Assembly (NCBI GenBank): GCA_964019415.1
Contig: OZ025870.1
Location: forward strand, 2,355,001 to 2,419,000
DNA length: 64,000 nucleotides
Source: Ianthella basta
Lineage: Eukaryota; Porifera; Demospongiae; Verongiida; Ianthellidae
Direction of reading: 5' to 3'
Shown here: piece by piece, positions 1 to 36,911 of the stretch
Layout of the letters: every line of letters starts with the position of its first letter
How positions within the stretch are numbered: the stretch's first letter is position 1
Translations under genes and position numbers: made by a program
Notes under the pieces: generated by a model
What the model saw: the letters and a program-made list of their open reading frames with translations, nothing else
Told to the model about the DNA's origin: nothing
The model's database searches: none

Positions 1-2
1 CC

Positions 3-199
3 TATGTATATAATTCAGTTTGTTTGTTTGTTTGTTTGTTCGCTTTTGGCGCAAGAACTCCGGAACAGAACACCATCAAATTCTCAGGGATTATAATGTG
101 GGGCTCCAGAAGTGTCCTCCATGGGTTGAAATCGCCCATCTTGCTGTTCCTGAAGAGATATCCTTCAATTTCCAGTTTTTTGTTCGTGCTGACGGCCAT
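3..199 (-). CDS. possible first exon of a gene running off the left edge
   Basis: An ATG-started frame encodes about 56 convincing residues (begins MAVSTNKKLEIEGYLFRNSK, later ENLMVFCSGVLAPKAN) before running into a TTTG tetranucleotide repeat at about 20-40. Just upstream, on the minus strand, lie a CCAAT box and an ETS-type ACCGGAAGT at about 222-236 and a TATATAAA-like stretch touching the ATG, which would suit a promoter. The KKLEIEGYLF start recalls the first strand of PH domains, but there is too little sequence to assign a family. No splice donor is visible before the repeat. It could equally be a chance frame or a transposon piece. Confidence 0.25.
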   Translation of the reverse strand, partial: MAVSTNKKLEIEGYLFRNSKMGDFNPWRTLLEPHIIIPENLMVFCSGVLAPKANKQTNKQTELYT

Positions 200-244
200 T
201 TTATATATTATTGCTCATTGACTTCCGGTTATTGGGCGATTTGA

Positions 245-3200
245 TTCGCTGTCGTCCAACAATCAAATTTAAACTCAGCCGTCGTTATAGCAGCTAATTC
301 GAATCAGCCTGGGCCCTAATCACTGTAGTGCAACTCGCGGCAGCAGAAGCCCGCCGAAGGCAGGCGCCCTGCTAGTGTCAAATAATGTCAGATGTCAGTA
401 AAGCAGTGGGAACACCCTTGCATATGGTTGACTAGTCCCTAGCCCCTTTCACATTATTAAATTGTCCCAATGAAAAATAGTGCTGATTGTGCTAGAGGGT
501 CTAGATACCTTGCAGAGCAACACTGGTTAGCATGATTTGTAGTTTTATGTTACCTAAGTATCTGGCCACAAATGCCAGACTACAATAAGCACAATGGTGA
601 ACGAAATAGGTAGGGTTAAATACAAATTGTCAACACTGGCGTGGAAGGCAAGCGAACATGGTTTGTCAGTGGGAAAATGACACTCAAAAACATATATTTC
701 CACGTACCTTCATAGGGTAATTATGCTATTTCCTGGACAGCTGACAATAAACCAGTGAGAAAAAGTCATAAGAGGGTGTACTTCAGCAGAAAAATCGCTT
801 ATATTTACTGGAAAAACATCTGTTTCTCCAGAGGTGGCGAGAAAACAAGCCAATTTGTTGAGATCGCCTAGTGACACCATCATCAGTTGCACCCACCATT
901 TTCCCTACTCCCGGACATTTTTTCCTAAAGTGAGACAGGCAATAGGAATTATGATGCTTTCATTGAAATTTTGTTTAAGTGGATAAAATCAGTAATACAA
1001 CATTCAGCGCCCTTCCAAAAGGACTGGACAAGGTTGCTAGCCCTACACAACAAAGATGATGCCATTTGGAACCACTATCACAGCAAATCCAAGTGCCCTT
1101 TTCATCAGTTCCACATGCAGGTGGTGCAAAATCCTTCATCTGCCTCTCCAGTATCAATCTGCACAGGTATGTCTGCTTTCACTCTGCCTAGCTATCGTCC
1201 TTGAATTTAAATCAGCAACCAAATTATGAACAAATATTCTGCTGCTGTCCGACAATTGGCAACTGCAGTAACTAATATGTATTAACTTTTACTAACTTCT
1301 CTCAAGCACAGAAGATAGTTTCTATTGTAGCATAATTTTATACAGTTCGATCACCACTGAGTTCAATGTATCTTTTTGTAAGCAGATCCTGCCAATCATT
1401 CAAATTTGGTGCACAATCAAAGATGGTGCACACAAGGTAGTTGTAACTAGAAACCTCCACTTTGACTGTACGGTGTAGATTACTGCCATTTAACACCTTT
1501 TGCAATGACATCATATGGCATCACTACCCAGCGCAGTGTATAAGCTTACAAATTGAGTCAGTAGTTCCCTTAACAATAGCTTTTCATCCAGAACAAATCA
1601 CAAATTCGCACCACAATACGTGAAGTGCGCATGTGTTCGGAAGTTGCATCTTTAAAAACTGTGCAGACAAGCAGTATCACTCGAAATTGACACCAAACAA
1701 GCATCAGCATCTGGAAAGTGGCGTTACTGACCTCACCTTACACTTTGATCCACCCTATCACATGCTTAGCAGATTCGATATCTGAGCCACTTTAGGTCGT
1801 AGTGAATGATGTGATCACACAGTAAGTAGCTTTTCGGTTCCTTTTACACTTAGATCGCCAGCAGTGGCCATTTTAGGAAGGACATTATAGCGCAATCGGA
1901 AGTGACATGTCTGGAAAATGGCAGTTTTTGCTACTGGAAAATTTGTATAAAAAAGTGGCATTATAATAGTGCATTGATGGCAGGTTAGTTCTACATAATT
2001 GCACTTAGTTGACTTTATACTTACATATTTTCCTTAGTGGTTTAAAGAATTGCAATCCATCATGAAGAATATAATGTTTCAAGTGTGAAATGGCACTGTC
2101 ATTGGAGTACAAAAGTGTGTTTTTCATCATTTTCTTCATAACGAATTCTATTTCTTCAAACCCCAAAGAAGATTGTGGTACTTTACATTGTTCTGCACCT
2201 TACGTAGTCACTGATTTGTCTCTAAGGCAGCTCAATATAATGTCACTTTTTCGTTGAAAGTTGCCAAGTATGCCATCTTCAAGGTGTTAATTACATTTCT
2301 TCCTCGAACAGATTATCGATCAGTTGTTCGCTTTTTCTGATAAAGCAATGAATGTACTTCACTATTTGATTAGTCAAACTTTGTACAAACATACACAGAA
2401 TGAGAATATGAAGTTTTAAAAAAGTGCAAAATAGCGGCCATATTGGAGTTTTCCAGTTATAACTACCCTGTGCAATTCTTAGCTCCAAGATTAAACTATT
2501 GCATATTAACTGAACTGTATTCTTTTGTAGGCTAGAAACCGCCGCAAGCAAGCATCAGTCATTACAGTTACCAGGTCTGTTCAGAGACGTTGTTACGTGC
2601 AAGAAGCCATTTTACAGTGATGTTGACAACCAGCAGTTTTCCGCCCACTGCTCCTTCAGTGTCTGTTCAGTAGCCCCACAAGATGCCAGTTCAGAGGCAC
2701 ATACGAGACAAGCTTCGTTGAAGTTAGCTTGCACATCGTTTCAAAGGACATCCGTGGTCATGCATATCCTGCCACTTTTATTAATATTCGGTTAGCTTCT
2801 GGTCGCTGTTTCCCAGATCGTTCCGGTAGCCTAGCACGGTAAGGTGCTGATGAGCTCCAGAAATAAGGTCCTATACCTGCACGGATGTCCTGTGGTCACA
2901 ACATAGCATGTGCAACTTGCACACCATAAAAAGCACAGCAACTAGAAATAATGAAAATTTTCTAAAAATTAGTGCAGATAGCCTTTACATGTTTCTGTAC
3001 TTTTTGTGCCATCCATACATCTTTACTATTGCTGTAGAAAATTTATATTACTTCTTATATAATAATAATTATATTCATCACCACCTAGCACCATGCACCA
3101 CCACCACGAGTCCAAGTAGAGTGCTTGCGCCACTTGACAGAATGAAAGAACACCACCAGCACAAGTTACTACAGGTCAGGAGTACCGGGCACCAGGTGGA

Positions 3201-4320
3201 AGCATAAGTCTTTCGTGCGACCAATTGTCCAAGAATATGCTAAAGCCAATACCATGGCACTTATGGAACACCTTCTCAAGGTTCCACGTTTGTAGAGGTC
3301 ATGTGTCTCCCAGTATCTAGCTATCCCACTGTGCTCTCACATCAGTCACTCAGAATCATTTGAAAATCATATCCCATTCACGTGACTACAAAATACGAAT
3401 ACGCTCTTGGCACTAGTACAATGTTCCCTGCAATGGTGCCCAATGGTAGCATGCGTCACATTCACCCTTCCAGCCAATTCATGTGTCTTTTAGGGTGCAA
3501 CAGGTGATTTCACAAAGAAAACCCTGTACATTTTGGATTGACTAGGGTGTGACATACGCGTGAAATCACAATGAAATGCCACTATTCCATGACATCACAC
3601 TAAATTAGTCAGCCTTTTAATTAAAGAGCAGGGTCTTTAATTACTAACCCCTGCTAAGTGCACAGCCTCACTGACCATTTGCACTAGCCTACAAAGTTAT
3701 GTGAGCACTTGCTAGATTTTCAAATTATTATAATATCCACTATCAGTACAAATGTGACATAGCATTGATACGGGGTAGGGCATTTTATATTTGCAATTTG
3801 GTGTCACCTTGCACGTAACAATTATAAATTCTGTCATTGGGGCAAGCCTGAGCAAGCGCCCCACACTGATGCGGTTGCTGGCGATTTTGTTGGGATATAC
3901 ATATGTCATACATCATGCCACAAATTCTCATTTAGCCGTGCAAGATGGCCGTACTCTGTTACCTAGTGTTGATTGCGGCCCTAGGCTGTGCCGTCCGCCG
4001 GCCCGTAGTGCTAGTTGCAGCCCTAGGTTGCGGCATTCGCCGGACCATGGTATCTCGCACACACTTGGCACCAGCAACCACAATCAACTTTGTCGCTTGT
4101 TCACAGAAAAGCAAATTTATAGGTGCTGCGACTACTTTCTCTATTGTTGGCTCACAAAGCAATAGCAATGCCGGATGGATTCTGTGGGACCAGAGTCAGC
4201 AGAGGACAGAACCTCGCATCTACAGCGTGGCGAGATAGTGAGACGGCCAGTTGTGCTTCAGAGACTGATGAGGGCAGACAGCACAGATTGCACACACAGG
4301 CGCATTCGCAATAGAACTAG
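245..4320. other. gene-poor, repeat-derived stretch
   Basis: No intron-exon series could be built here. The blocks at about 640-710 and 2440-2620 match two adjacent parts of a roughly 400-bp unit at 17190-17510, so most of the interval between them (about 1.7 kb) looks like an insertion into an older repeat. A minus-strand fragment at 975-1160 carries PHD-finger-like residues. The stretch 3840-4240 contains a GC-richer block with two near-identical GGCCCTAGG-type repeats, which I cannot assign. Confidence 0.4.
975..1160 (-). pseudogene. PHD-finger-like fragment, frameshifted
   Basis: One minus-strand frame reads GTWICCDSGSKWHHLCCVGL, matching the second half of a PHD finger (C-x2-C, W-x-H, C-V-G-L spacing). 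The missing upstream C-x2-C pair is present a few codons earlier in another frame (GFCTTCMW), so a frameshift separates the two halves. A related degenerate plus-strand stretch with CYCNSGSK lies near 5280-5330. PHD fingers of this type occur in host chromatin proteins and in some transposons. With two decayed copies here I favour a transposon origin. Confidence 0.35.
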
Positions 4321-4489
4321 TAGATTTAGCAAATAATTAGATGAGCAATTCTGCAGCTTGAAGAAAGGGGGGGGGGGTTGCAGGATGTTTCGGCTTGAGA
4401 TCCTTGACAAGGCTCTCGAGCTGAAACGTCCTGCGACCCCCCCTTTCTTCAAGCTGCAGTATTGCTCATCTAAGTATTTGCTAAATCTA
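4321..4489. mobile_element. small foldback (MITE-like) element
   Basis: The two ends are near-perfect inverted copies. TAGATTTAGCAAATAATTAG at the left mirrors the right end just before 4489, and TGCAGCTTGAAGAAAGGGG mirrors CCCCTTTCTTCAAGCTGCA. The core itself is an imperfect palindrome around GGCTTGAGATCC. The whole unit can fold into a long hairpin. A diverged relative sits at about 61830-62060, sharing the GGCTTGAG core and the CGCAGCTA..GAGCC flank. No coding capacity. Confidence 0.7.
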
Positions 4490-5048
4490 CAATCGCAGCT
4501 ATGAGCCTCTACCGAATCATAGAACTAGGAGAGCGGTGCAAATTACAGAGCGGCGCGAGGCCAGACGTACTCCAGCAGCTTCCTGCTAACCAGTGCCACA
4601 GACAGGCTGCAGAAACTGCAGAGCAGTGAGCAGCCTGATTTCAGCAGCTCAGTGCTCACCAGCATGACAGACTAGCTGCAGAAATTAATTTTGCACATTC
4701 TTCACTAATTTCCTATACCATAGACACCCATTGTCACACAATTGCACTCCTTGTGTAGCATAGACCCCCATCACAACAGATTTGCAAGGCAGCAACACAT
4801 TCTACCCAGGTGCACAGGGCTTCCCAACAAGGTAGCAGCTACAACAGTCATGAAACGTGCATCATAGATGCTCCAAGCTACTGCTACTGGAGTACTTATG
4901 TTTGCATGCATCACACTGCATAGCCCTGCATACACTAACTATGTTAGGCCTTGTCGTACATATGCAGCATGCTCAGGTTTGCCCCACAATGCCTTGCATT
5001 TGTCTAGTATATAAAATCCTTAAATTTCCTATAAGTTTGACACCTTAC

Positions 5049-27151
<22,103 letters not shown>

Positions 27152-27248
27152 TGTGCACGCGGTCACACCATACAGCTAGAGTTTGTGCGACACGCCCTTG
27201 GGGCGTGGCTTTATAATTATTCCTCCCCCATTTCGGTCTAACAAACAT

Positions 27249-27249
<1 letters not shown>

Positions 27250-27289
<40 letters not shown>
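27250..27289. repeat. (CA)n microsatellite
   Basis: About 20 uninterrupted CA units, immediately upstream of the CARD paralog 1 promoter region. Confidence 0.95.
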
Positions 27290-27291
<2 letters not shown>

Positions 27292-27339
27292 CCTTCTCGA
27301 GCTCATGCAATATATAGGAACTCCATCAATATAATTTAA

Positions 27340-28240
27340 CACAATTTCATACACAACTTCTTGTCCAAGCTCAGACAAATTCATAATTACAGCTCTACAA
27401 CAATGATGAGGAGTAGCTAGAGTTACACAACAGTGCACAGTGCATGTGTCATAACCAGCATGTGCTAGCCACTGTCAATGCAATCAATCGCCATGCATGG
27501 TGATCAAACACTTCACTGACAGGTAACTGTGAACCGGCACTGGCCTGGGATGGAGCAGTACAAGAACAACAATGGATAATCTGATCCCCAATCAATGAAC
27601 ATTACACAAGGCACAAAGCATGCCATTCAACAAAGTGGTATGTATGTACATCAAAATGTAGAGGATGGCAGATCTGCCCTATGACACTGTGACAAGAGTG
27701 CATGGGTACAATGCCTTCAAACAACAAAGACAGCCCACTGAACAGATAACAGACTGACTAGCATCTGAATGTGGGCGGTTACGTAGCATGTAATATGGAC
27801 ACAGAAGAGTAGCCTTCCTGCTACGTATATATGTAACAAAGGGTATCTAAATCGAGCAGCACAACAAATGGACAAGAAAGAGGGTTTATAAGGACTTTAA
27901 TCAGACACACACAAACAAAGGATCTATTCAGCGCTATACAAGTTCGTTCAAATCATACAAAGCCAAGCTTTCTCTGTGTGTTCTTCACTTTGCTTTGTCC
28001 TGTCACCATTCCTTTGATTCTGGTGTTGTTTCAATCTTATACACCATGTTACATATCCACCCCCACAGTAAATAAGATTCCCAATAGTACATACATACAA
28101 TGCATACATGCATACACACAAAAACAGTACAAAGTGTGTGTAGCACACGCACACACACACATTCAAACTCACATGCTCTGTCCGGTAACGTAATGCCTTC
28201 TCCCAAATTGCCTCTAATGCAGAGAGTTGTTCCAAAGTGA
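27340..28240. repeat. segmental duplication, copy 1
   Basis: Matches 31345-32045. Shared phrases include ACTTCTTGTCCAAGCTCAGA / ACTACTTGTCCAAGCTCAGA, GATCAAACACTTCACTGACA and CAATGGATA. It contains a decayed copy of the 3' half of a coiled-coil exon (minus-strand reading SALEAIWEKALRYRTEH, donor at about 28174). Upstream of SALE the copies diverge. Confidence 0.7.
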
Positions 28241-28400
28241 CGGCAGCATACATGCCTACTTGAGGGGTCAAGGATTTGCACAGTCTTTAGAAATTGCAGA
28301 GAAACTCGGTGCATTATCCAAAGTAGTGCAGAAATGGCGTGCTCAAAACTTTGACCCAAAGATTGAGGCAAAGATGAGAAGTGGCCAAGAAAATGCCTGA
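28223..28400 (+). CDS. candidate terminal exon on the plus strand
   Basis: After a pyrimidine-rich acceptor ending CTCTAATGCAG, the plus strand reads ELFQSDGSIHAYLRGQGFAQ, SLEIAEKLGALSKVVQKWRA, QNFDPKIEAKMRSG and stops at TGA (28398-28400). The composition is typical of a soluble helical protein, and a shortened relative occurs at about 30385-30445 (VMQKWSAMKFDPQNEAKMM). I do not recognise the family, and no upstream plus-strand exon was found. The acceptor region overlaps the minus-strand duplicated exon, so one of the two is probably not in use. Confidence 0.35.
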
Positions 28401-29939
28401 TCCTTAGTCTGGCAATATTTGCAAAATCCATACATCAGACGATCTTGCACCTTATTCCTACACATAATGATAACAGCACCAAAAGTGTGTTGAGATATGC
28501 TAAAGAACAAAAGAAGAAACAACCCAAGGAGAACCTAGCTAATGCAGGAAATTGCTTCAGCTTTGTGTACAGATAATGTGCCAATACAAAGGTTTTCTGA
28601 AATGACATAGTAGACCAATAAGCCCAAGTGTAAGAACCCTTTGGAGTGCATTTACATGGCAATAGTTAACAACAATTGCACAACCACATCCAAGAATCTG
28701 TCAATGCAATTGCTTGATACAGCTAGGAGAAGTGACACTAAGTTACTCAGCGAGTTTTGTAAGCTATTACATTTTGAGTGATGAGTGATGCTTACTGGCT
28801 ACATAATGATAGGTAACTTGATTAGTATAATATCATGGGTGAAGGGATGATGCAGCAAAGCATTGGGTAGAGACTGACTGTGCAATGCACACATTTCTTC
28901 ATGTAAAGTACGTTTGAAGGTTGAGGAAAGACACACAATCGTATACACGTGCACATGTATGACAAGATAAATTATGGATTAATCATGACAGGCTTGCTAT
29001 ACATCTCTTTCGTCAATTGGCCCTTGCTCAGATACAACAATACTTGCATGATGAGCACACTTAAGGTTAAGTATAACTCAACAAATTGGATACATAGTAA
29101 GAGTACAATTTAATAATGTAATTTTACTACAGTCATGCAAGACAAAAGTACCATCCTCATGCACACCTTCATGCTTACATCCACCAAACGTACACATGTG
29201 ACTAGCTATAAACCCAAATATGTCTATTTAGGAATACAACACATTCCTAAATAGACGTCACTAGTGTTATGTCTGATAGTAGACACAATGTCATGCAACT
29301 ACTTGTGTTAAGATCAATCAGAAGTAGGCCAGGGGGTAAGTAGGAAGGTTAAGGGGAGCATGAGGATGAGGATAGAGTAAGGTTAATTCTTATTCCACAA
29401 CACATCAGTGGAACAGTCTAAGACAGCCACCTGTAGGCTAGCTACAATTGGCCTTTACACAGAGGTAGGCTACAATGTTTTAGTGCTATAAATATTATAT
29501 GTTAGTGCTTTTTGGGTCCAGGGAGGCTGGCTATTTTAGAAAGGTTGTTGCCTTACCAACTTAGAGGATTCACACACACACAATACGTATCCACCATATG
29601 ACAGTGGTCTACTAACTTGAAATAGTGCAATAAGGCTGACCTTCACAAGAGAATGTGAAAGGAAGGATTAGTTTACTTGTAACAGAAACAAAGAGTACTA
29701 TCGAGTATGATGTCAATACAGGAATGGGCAGAAGTATGAAACCGCACACAAACACATGCACGCACGCACGCAAGTACGCATAAACAGCAAAATGATACAA
29801 AGTCATCGCAACACTGTTATAACTCTGTACGCTGCGTGTTCTTTGCATGTAGGGCATCTCCAAACCACGCAGAAACTTTCCCATAGTGCATATTCCGACT
29901 TACCTGTAGTGGACTACGAAGAAGCAACTTGCAGGATGG

Positions 29940-30150
29940 ATTCGTCTTAACCATTCAAGAAAATGACACTCCACAAACTAAAGTCACCAATGAACCCATC
30001 GCGGTAGGCGAGGCGACGATATGATAGACTCTCAATGAGGATTACGACGATCCTTCCAAATGTACACTTTGCCAAGTCCGCACGCCATTTTATTTGGGTG
30101 GCCGTTGACATGTAAGGGGAAGTCCCTTGAAACATACCACTTCGTATATT
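29940..30150 (-). pseudogene. degenerate coding fragment
   Basis: A minus-strand frame reads WYVSRDFPLHVNGHPNKM, ACGLGKVYIWKDRRNPH and then a stop, following a CGAAG that could be an acceptor. An in-frame TGA lies just upstream. It looks protein-like but has no recognised family and no joined exons. It may be a transposon remnant. Confidence 0.2.
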
Positions 30151-30514
30151 CAGTGAAGCATCAGAAAGTGCGCTCGTATTCCATATGCTGGGATGGTACG
30201 TACATGGCAAGAATCTCTTGGGCCTTGGTATGGGTTGTTATTGATGTACAGTCCAACCAACTGAAGGTAACGTGGAAGCATAGAGACAGGAAGGAGCCAC
30301 ATGAGTCTACAGTCGAAGCCTATTAAAGGAAGCTCAATGAAATAGCTAGCTAGCTGGCTACACATGATATATAAGGGCTGCCTACTGAGGTGATGCAGAA
30401 ATGGAGTGCTATGAAATTTGATCCCCAAAACGAAGCTAAAATGATGCACATTATATACACATATATATTAACTGTACAAATTTAAAGGGTCTAGCTAGTA
30501 CAATAATACACATA

Positions 30515-30752
<238 letters not shown>

Positions 30753-30789
30753 TGTTCTCAAGCTCACCATAACATTGTTCAAAGAGGGT

Positions 30790-30935
30790 GCACTGGACCA
30801 TGTGAGAACCTGTGACCAATCATGTGAGGACTAGCTAGCGGATGGTGGAGTGTGGGAGAGGGTGTCAGTTTCAGTAGCTAAGGAAGATGCATGGAGAGCT
30901 TTGTGATACAGAATACAAGCCTATGCCACATGGCA
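30790..30935. repeat. segmental duplication block C, copy 1
   Basis: Matches 33020-33165 in the same orientation (GCACTGGAC.., GGGAGAGGGTGTCAG, CAAGCCTATGCCACATG). In both places it directly follows a (CA)n array or G-rich tract. Confidence 0.7.
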
Positions 30936-31114
30936 ATAGTGGGCCAGGGCAGGTGCATGGGAGGGGAGTGCAAGGGGGACATGTGCAGAAAGGACAGGTT
31001 AAGTGTAGGGGGCATGCTTCTTCCTGGTGTTGTCCACTGTGTGGGAGAGCATGGCACAACAGCACACAAATGCACCCAGTCACATGCCCAGGGTGTGGAT
31101 TGGATAGTGCTTAC

Positions 31115-31237
31115 ATGTACAACTAGGACAATACAGCTAGCAACAATTCCCGACAGAGTAGCACAATCATTTGATCCATCTGGTCTACACACTCCATCAA
31201 GTAGGTCAGCCATCTTTATGTCCCCTTCCACCCTCAT
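31115..31237 (-). CDS. candidate exon 3 of the small coiled-coil gene
   Basis: A phase 0-0 open stretch from ATG after GTGAGTGAG reads MRVEGDIKMADLLDGVCRPD, GSNDCATLSGIVASCIVLVV and ends CAT|GTAAGC, a good donor. Its phase fits exon 2 of the gene starting at 34661. The acceptor is weak (no clear pyrimidine tract). The last 15 residues are hydrophobic. Confidence 0.3.
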
Positions 31238-32003
31238 CTCACTCACAAGCATACATGCACACAGGCGGGGGAGACGTTTGATCAATCCTCCCTTGCCAAA
31301 AGCTCCAAAGTACATTAGTTATAATGTTAAAATGCAGAATTCATTTCACAACTACTTGTCCAAGCTCAGAAACCTTGTAGCTATGACAATGGTGAGAGGT
31401 GATACAACAGTGAACAAAGCAGCATATCCAATATAATAATTATGCGTTTCAACTCAGACAATTCAATCAGTCTCCATGGTGATCAGACACTTCACTGACG
31501 GGTAACTGTGAAACAGCACTGGCCTGAGATGGAGCATTGCAGGAAGAACAATGGATAGTCTGTACCCATGAACATCAACGAACATGTAACATGAGGCACA
31601 AAACATGCCATTCAACAGAAAGCGGCAAATCAAAAGAGGTACGCATGCAAATCTGCACTATATGACATTGTGACAAGAATGAATACAATGTATTTATACA
31701 GCAAACAATGCCTACAGAACAGATAACAAACTGACTGATTTACTGTATGTGTGTGTTCATGTTGTATGTATCGTAGCCTCATACCCAGCCCATACCCTAT
31801 TTCCATTCCAACTTTTGCCCGAGCAGAAGTCGGAATGGAAATAGGGACTGGGTAAAAGGCTATATGTACTGTGGGTACCCGAATGACTAAAGGCATCCCC
31901 ACATACAGTAAACAAGACTCCTACTAGTACATACAGTGGATTAATACACACATAAATAGTATGGAGTGTGTATATACAGTAGCACACACACATTCAAACT
32001 CAC

Positions 32004-34661
<2,658 letters not shown>

Positions 34662-34998
34662 TTCTGTCTACCTCGTCTCCTTAGAATTTGACAACTCTCC
34701 TCGGTTACACCACACGGATGGACGGGTAAGTCCCCGGAAGCCATTCAGGGTGAATGACGTCATATATTCTACTAAAACAACCATTCCCACTACTGTGTCT
34801 TGATGTTCACTCACACGGAACGGCTCGCCCTCAGTGTATTCTGTAACCCTGTCTACAGGTGACTTCACATCTATCTTCTGGCTCTATCGTGGGCTCTCGT
34901 TACTCAGTCTCTTCAACCCAGTCTAAATTTATTTAAAGTCTAGTTGTTGTTTTCTCCCAGTGGACTATTCGCTACATAGAGTACTTACAACAAAGCTA
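34662..34998. promoter_or_regulatory. putative bidirectional promoter with a CRE/ATF site
   Basis: The 337 bp between the minus-strand ATG at 34661 and the plus-strand ATG at 34999 hold a perfect TGACGTCA at 34755-34762. Such sites are bound by CREB/ATF-family factors. No TATA box is well placed. TTTATTTAAAG at 34928-34938 is AT-rich but only 60 bp from the plus-strand ATG. A TTTTCTCCCAG at 34950-34960 could instead be a splice acceptor, in which case the plus-strand gene has an upstream non-coding exon. Confidence 0.45.
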
Positions 34999-36141
34999 AT
35001 GGACGACACAGTGCCGTTAGTGGACGAGCCTGTATCCTCATCAACATCCTCTGAGTCGCTGATCGATTGCCTTGAAAGCCTCCACACTGAGCTAGAAGAA
35101 CACAAAGAGCTTAGACTTCGCCTTGCTGTGCTCCGAAGCACGCGTACGTACACATCACAGCCGCAATACGACAGCGTACAGGCGAGCATTGATTCACACA
35201 GGAAGAATTTGGAGTTGTTACTGACACGAGTGGTGCACCACGAGTTGAAGCCAAGGGTGTGTGATTGTATTCAAACTGCTCGCGAAATTGTGCGCGACAG
35301 GGATGAGGGGATGGCCTATCTGAGGGAGGCTGCAGATCAGATGGATAAGTTGTGTAAGGACGTCTTGAAAGCCCATATTGCTGGGTACTCGGCTGGTGTA
35401 GTGGGAAGTGTTCTGAGTGTGGTGGGTGGGGGACTAATCCTGGGAGGCGTGACTGCTGCAGCGGGGATTCCCCTCTTAGCAGTTGGAGCCACTGTGGCTG
35501 CATTGGGCGGAGTCACCAACGTAGGAGCATCCATCAGCGAGCTTGTGCTGAAGAAGAAAGAAGTGAAGCGGGCTAATGAGTGGGTTTTACAGAACCAAGA
35601 ATATTGTCAAAGACTGGTGGACGAATTTAATGACCTTGAGGCTGAGATGGATCGTGCTAGGGAAGTCTTCCCGGACTGGGACTTTGATGATCTCCTTGCA
35701 AATGTGCTTGATGTTGATCCAGATGCACTGGGTATCGCCCTTGAGGAGGTGAAGGACACAGTCAGTGAGTGGAGGAAAGCACTAGAGCTGGGTGCTGATA
35801 CTGCAGCTCGGCTGGCCCTCAACATAGTGACACCAGCTGGGGCTGCCGTGGCAACCGGAGTGGCAGAAGGGATTGAAGCGGGAGTGGAAACAGGTGCAAC
35901 TGTAGCTCGTACTGCAGCGCGTGCCGCTGCTGGAGTTGCTGTGGGCTTGTCAGCTGTTTTCATTGTAGTCGACATAGCCCTGCTCGCAAAGACAGCTTAT
36001 GGGCTGGGAAAGAAGGAACGTGCAGGATCTGCTCTTGGGCAGTGCCTGAGAGGGGCAGCAGAGCAAATGGAGGAGGAGACAGAGGTCATACGGAGACTGG
36101 CTAGCTTAGACGGACAGGGGACTCGACATGTACAGTTATGA
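34999..36141 (+). CDS. apolipoprotein L-like protein (intronless)
   Basis: A 380-residue frame from the ATG at 34999. Its N-terminal third is helical and charged (LESLHTELEEHKELRLRLAV). A long hydrophobic glycine/alanine hairpin follows (GYSAGVVGSVLSVVGGGLIL, then GGVTAAAGIPLLAVGATVAA and LGGVTNVGAS), then VLKKKEVKRANEWV. This order is the apolipoprotein L signature, in which a colicin-like or Bcl-2-like membrane-inserting region is followed by a charged helix. A second hydrophobic stretch (GVAVGLSAVFIVVDIALLAK) lies near the C terminus. ApoL proteins associate with intracellular membranes and can form channels. In vertebrates several are interferon-induced. An open frame extends upstream from 34960 without ATG, compatible with a 5' exon. 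Family call is firm; function in this organism is inference. Confidence 0.8.
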   Translation: MDDTVPLVDEPVSSSTSSESLIDCLESLHTELEEHKELRLRLAVLRSTRTYTSQPQYDSVQASIDSHRKNLELLLTRVVHHELKPRVCDCIQTAREIVRDRDEGMAYLREAADQMDKLCKDVLKAHIAGYSAGVVGSVLSVVGGGLILGGVTAAAGIPLLAVGATVAALGGVTNVGASISELVLKKKEVKRANEWVLQNQEYCQRLVDEFNDLEAEMDRAREVFPDWDFDDLLANVLDVDPDALGIALEEVKDTVSEWRKALELGADTAARLALNIVTPAGAAVATGVAEGIEAGVETGATVARTAARAAAGVAVGLSAVFIVVDIALLAKTAYGLGKKERAGSALGQCLRGAAEQMEEETEVIRRLASLDGQGTRHVQL

Positions 36142-36911
36142 CGTCAAATTAAGCTTTTGCGTGGTGGTATGCATTTGACTGTCTTGCTTGCATGCTTGCT
36201 TGCAGTGAAATTTTGTGTGAAAATTTTGTAACAAGTTCTTTGTTATTAATATAATATTTGTACCAATTGAGAGTGTGCACATAATTCTCCTGTCAATCAT
36301 GTCCCTTATAAATGGAATTCGAAGCCACTGCAAGGTCGATCTGCGTGGGCATGCCCAGGCCTGTCAGTTGCAGCACAGTCGTTGCAAGCTCAAGGCAAAG
36401 CTTCACTATAGCTTGCAGTTCTTAGCACCTATATACATACTTCATACCAAGCTGACGAACAGGTGAGCTGCATAGTGTGTGTGCCATATAATTATAGCTT
36501 GAATTGTTAATTAGTTAGCTAGATCTACAATGTTTTTCAAGGTCTGCGTGTCGTATAGATTGCAGAAATATGACTTCCATGCATGATTATGCAATCCATG
36601 CACTGACACATGCAGGGGTAGATCTGTTCATGTTGGTATAGCCAGTCCAGGTACTCAATAGCATGTCACAGTCATGTTATTGTCTTACTATGTAGCATAG
36701 TATAGATAAGGGATGCGAGTTGCTATAGTTTTCATGAGTATGCATGAAGCGTGAGTGTCAGTGTATGGTACACCAGCCTTTCCTTCTCGCGGACCTGGTC
36801 ATGCATGGAGGTGCGGCAGACTAACAAAACTCGGACAGACCCATTCTATTCTATTAGTGCACCTTTTGGGCTTGGTGCTCGTGCGTGTGACTTTGGCCAC
36901 ACCCCTCCCTC
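36142..36911. other. intergenic, no gene seen
   Basis: AT-rich sequence with GCTTGCTTGC and TAGTTAGCTAG motifs between the ApoL-like gene and CARD paralog 2. The last 30 bp (CCACACCCCTCCCTC before the ATG) are shared with the promoter of CARD paralog 3, giving a CACCC-box candidate. Confidence 0.5.

Noticed and set aside
2290-2551. Terminal exon for CARD paralog 1 (frame ending SEQLIDNLFEEEM)
   Set aside because: Attractive ending, but no acceptor gives the two-base phase required after exon 12.
30878-31436. Overlapping 145- and 181-codon frames on opposite strands
   Set aside because: Composition is unlike a protein and there is no splice or start context; only the 31115-31237 piece on the minus strand has exon-like edges.
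35111-35975. Minus-strand frames inside the ApoL-like gene
   Set aside because: Antisense shadows of a gene with clear domain signature on the plus strand.
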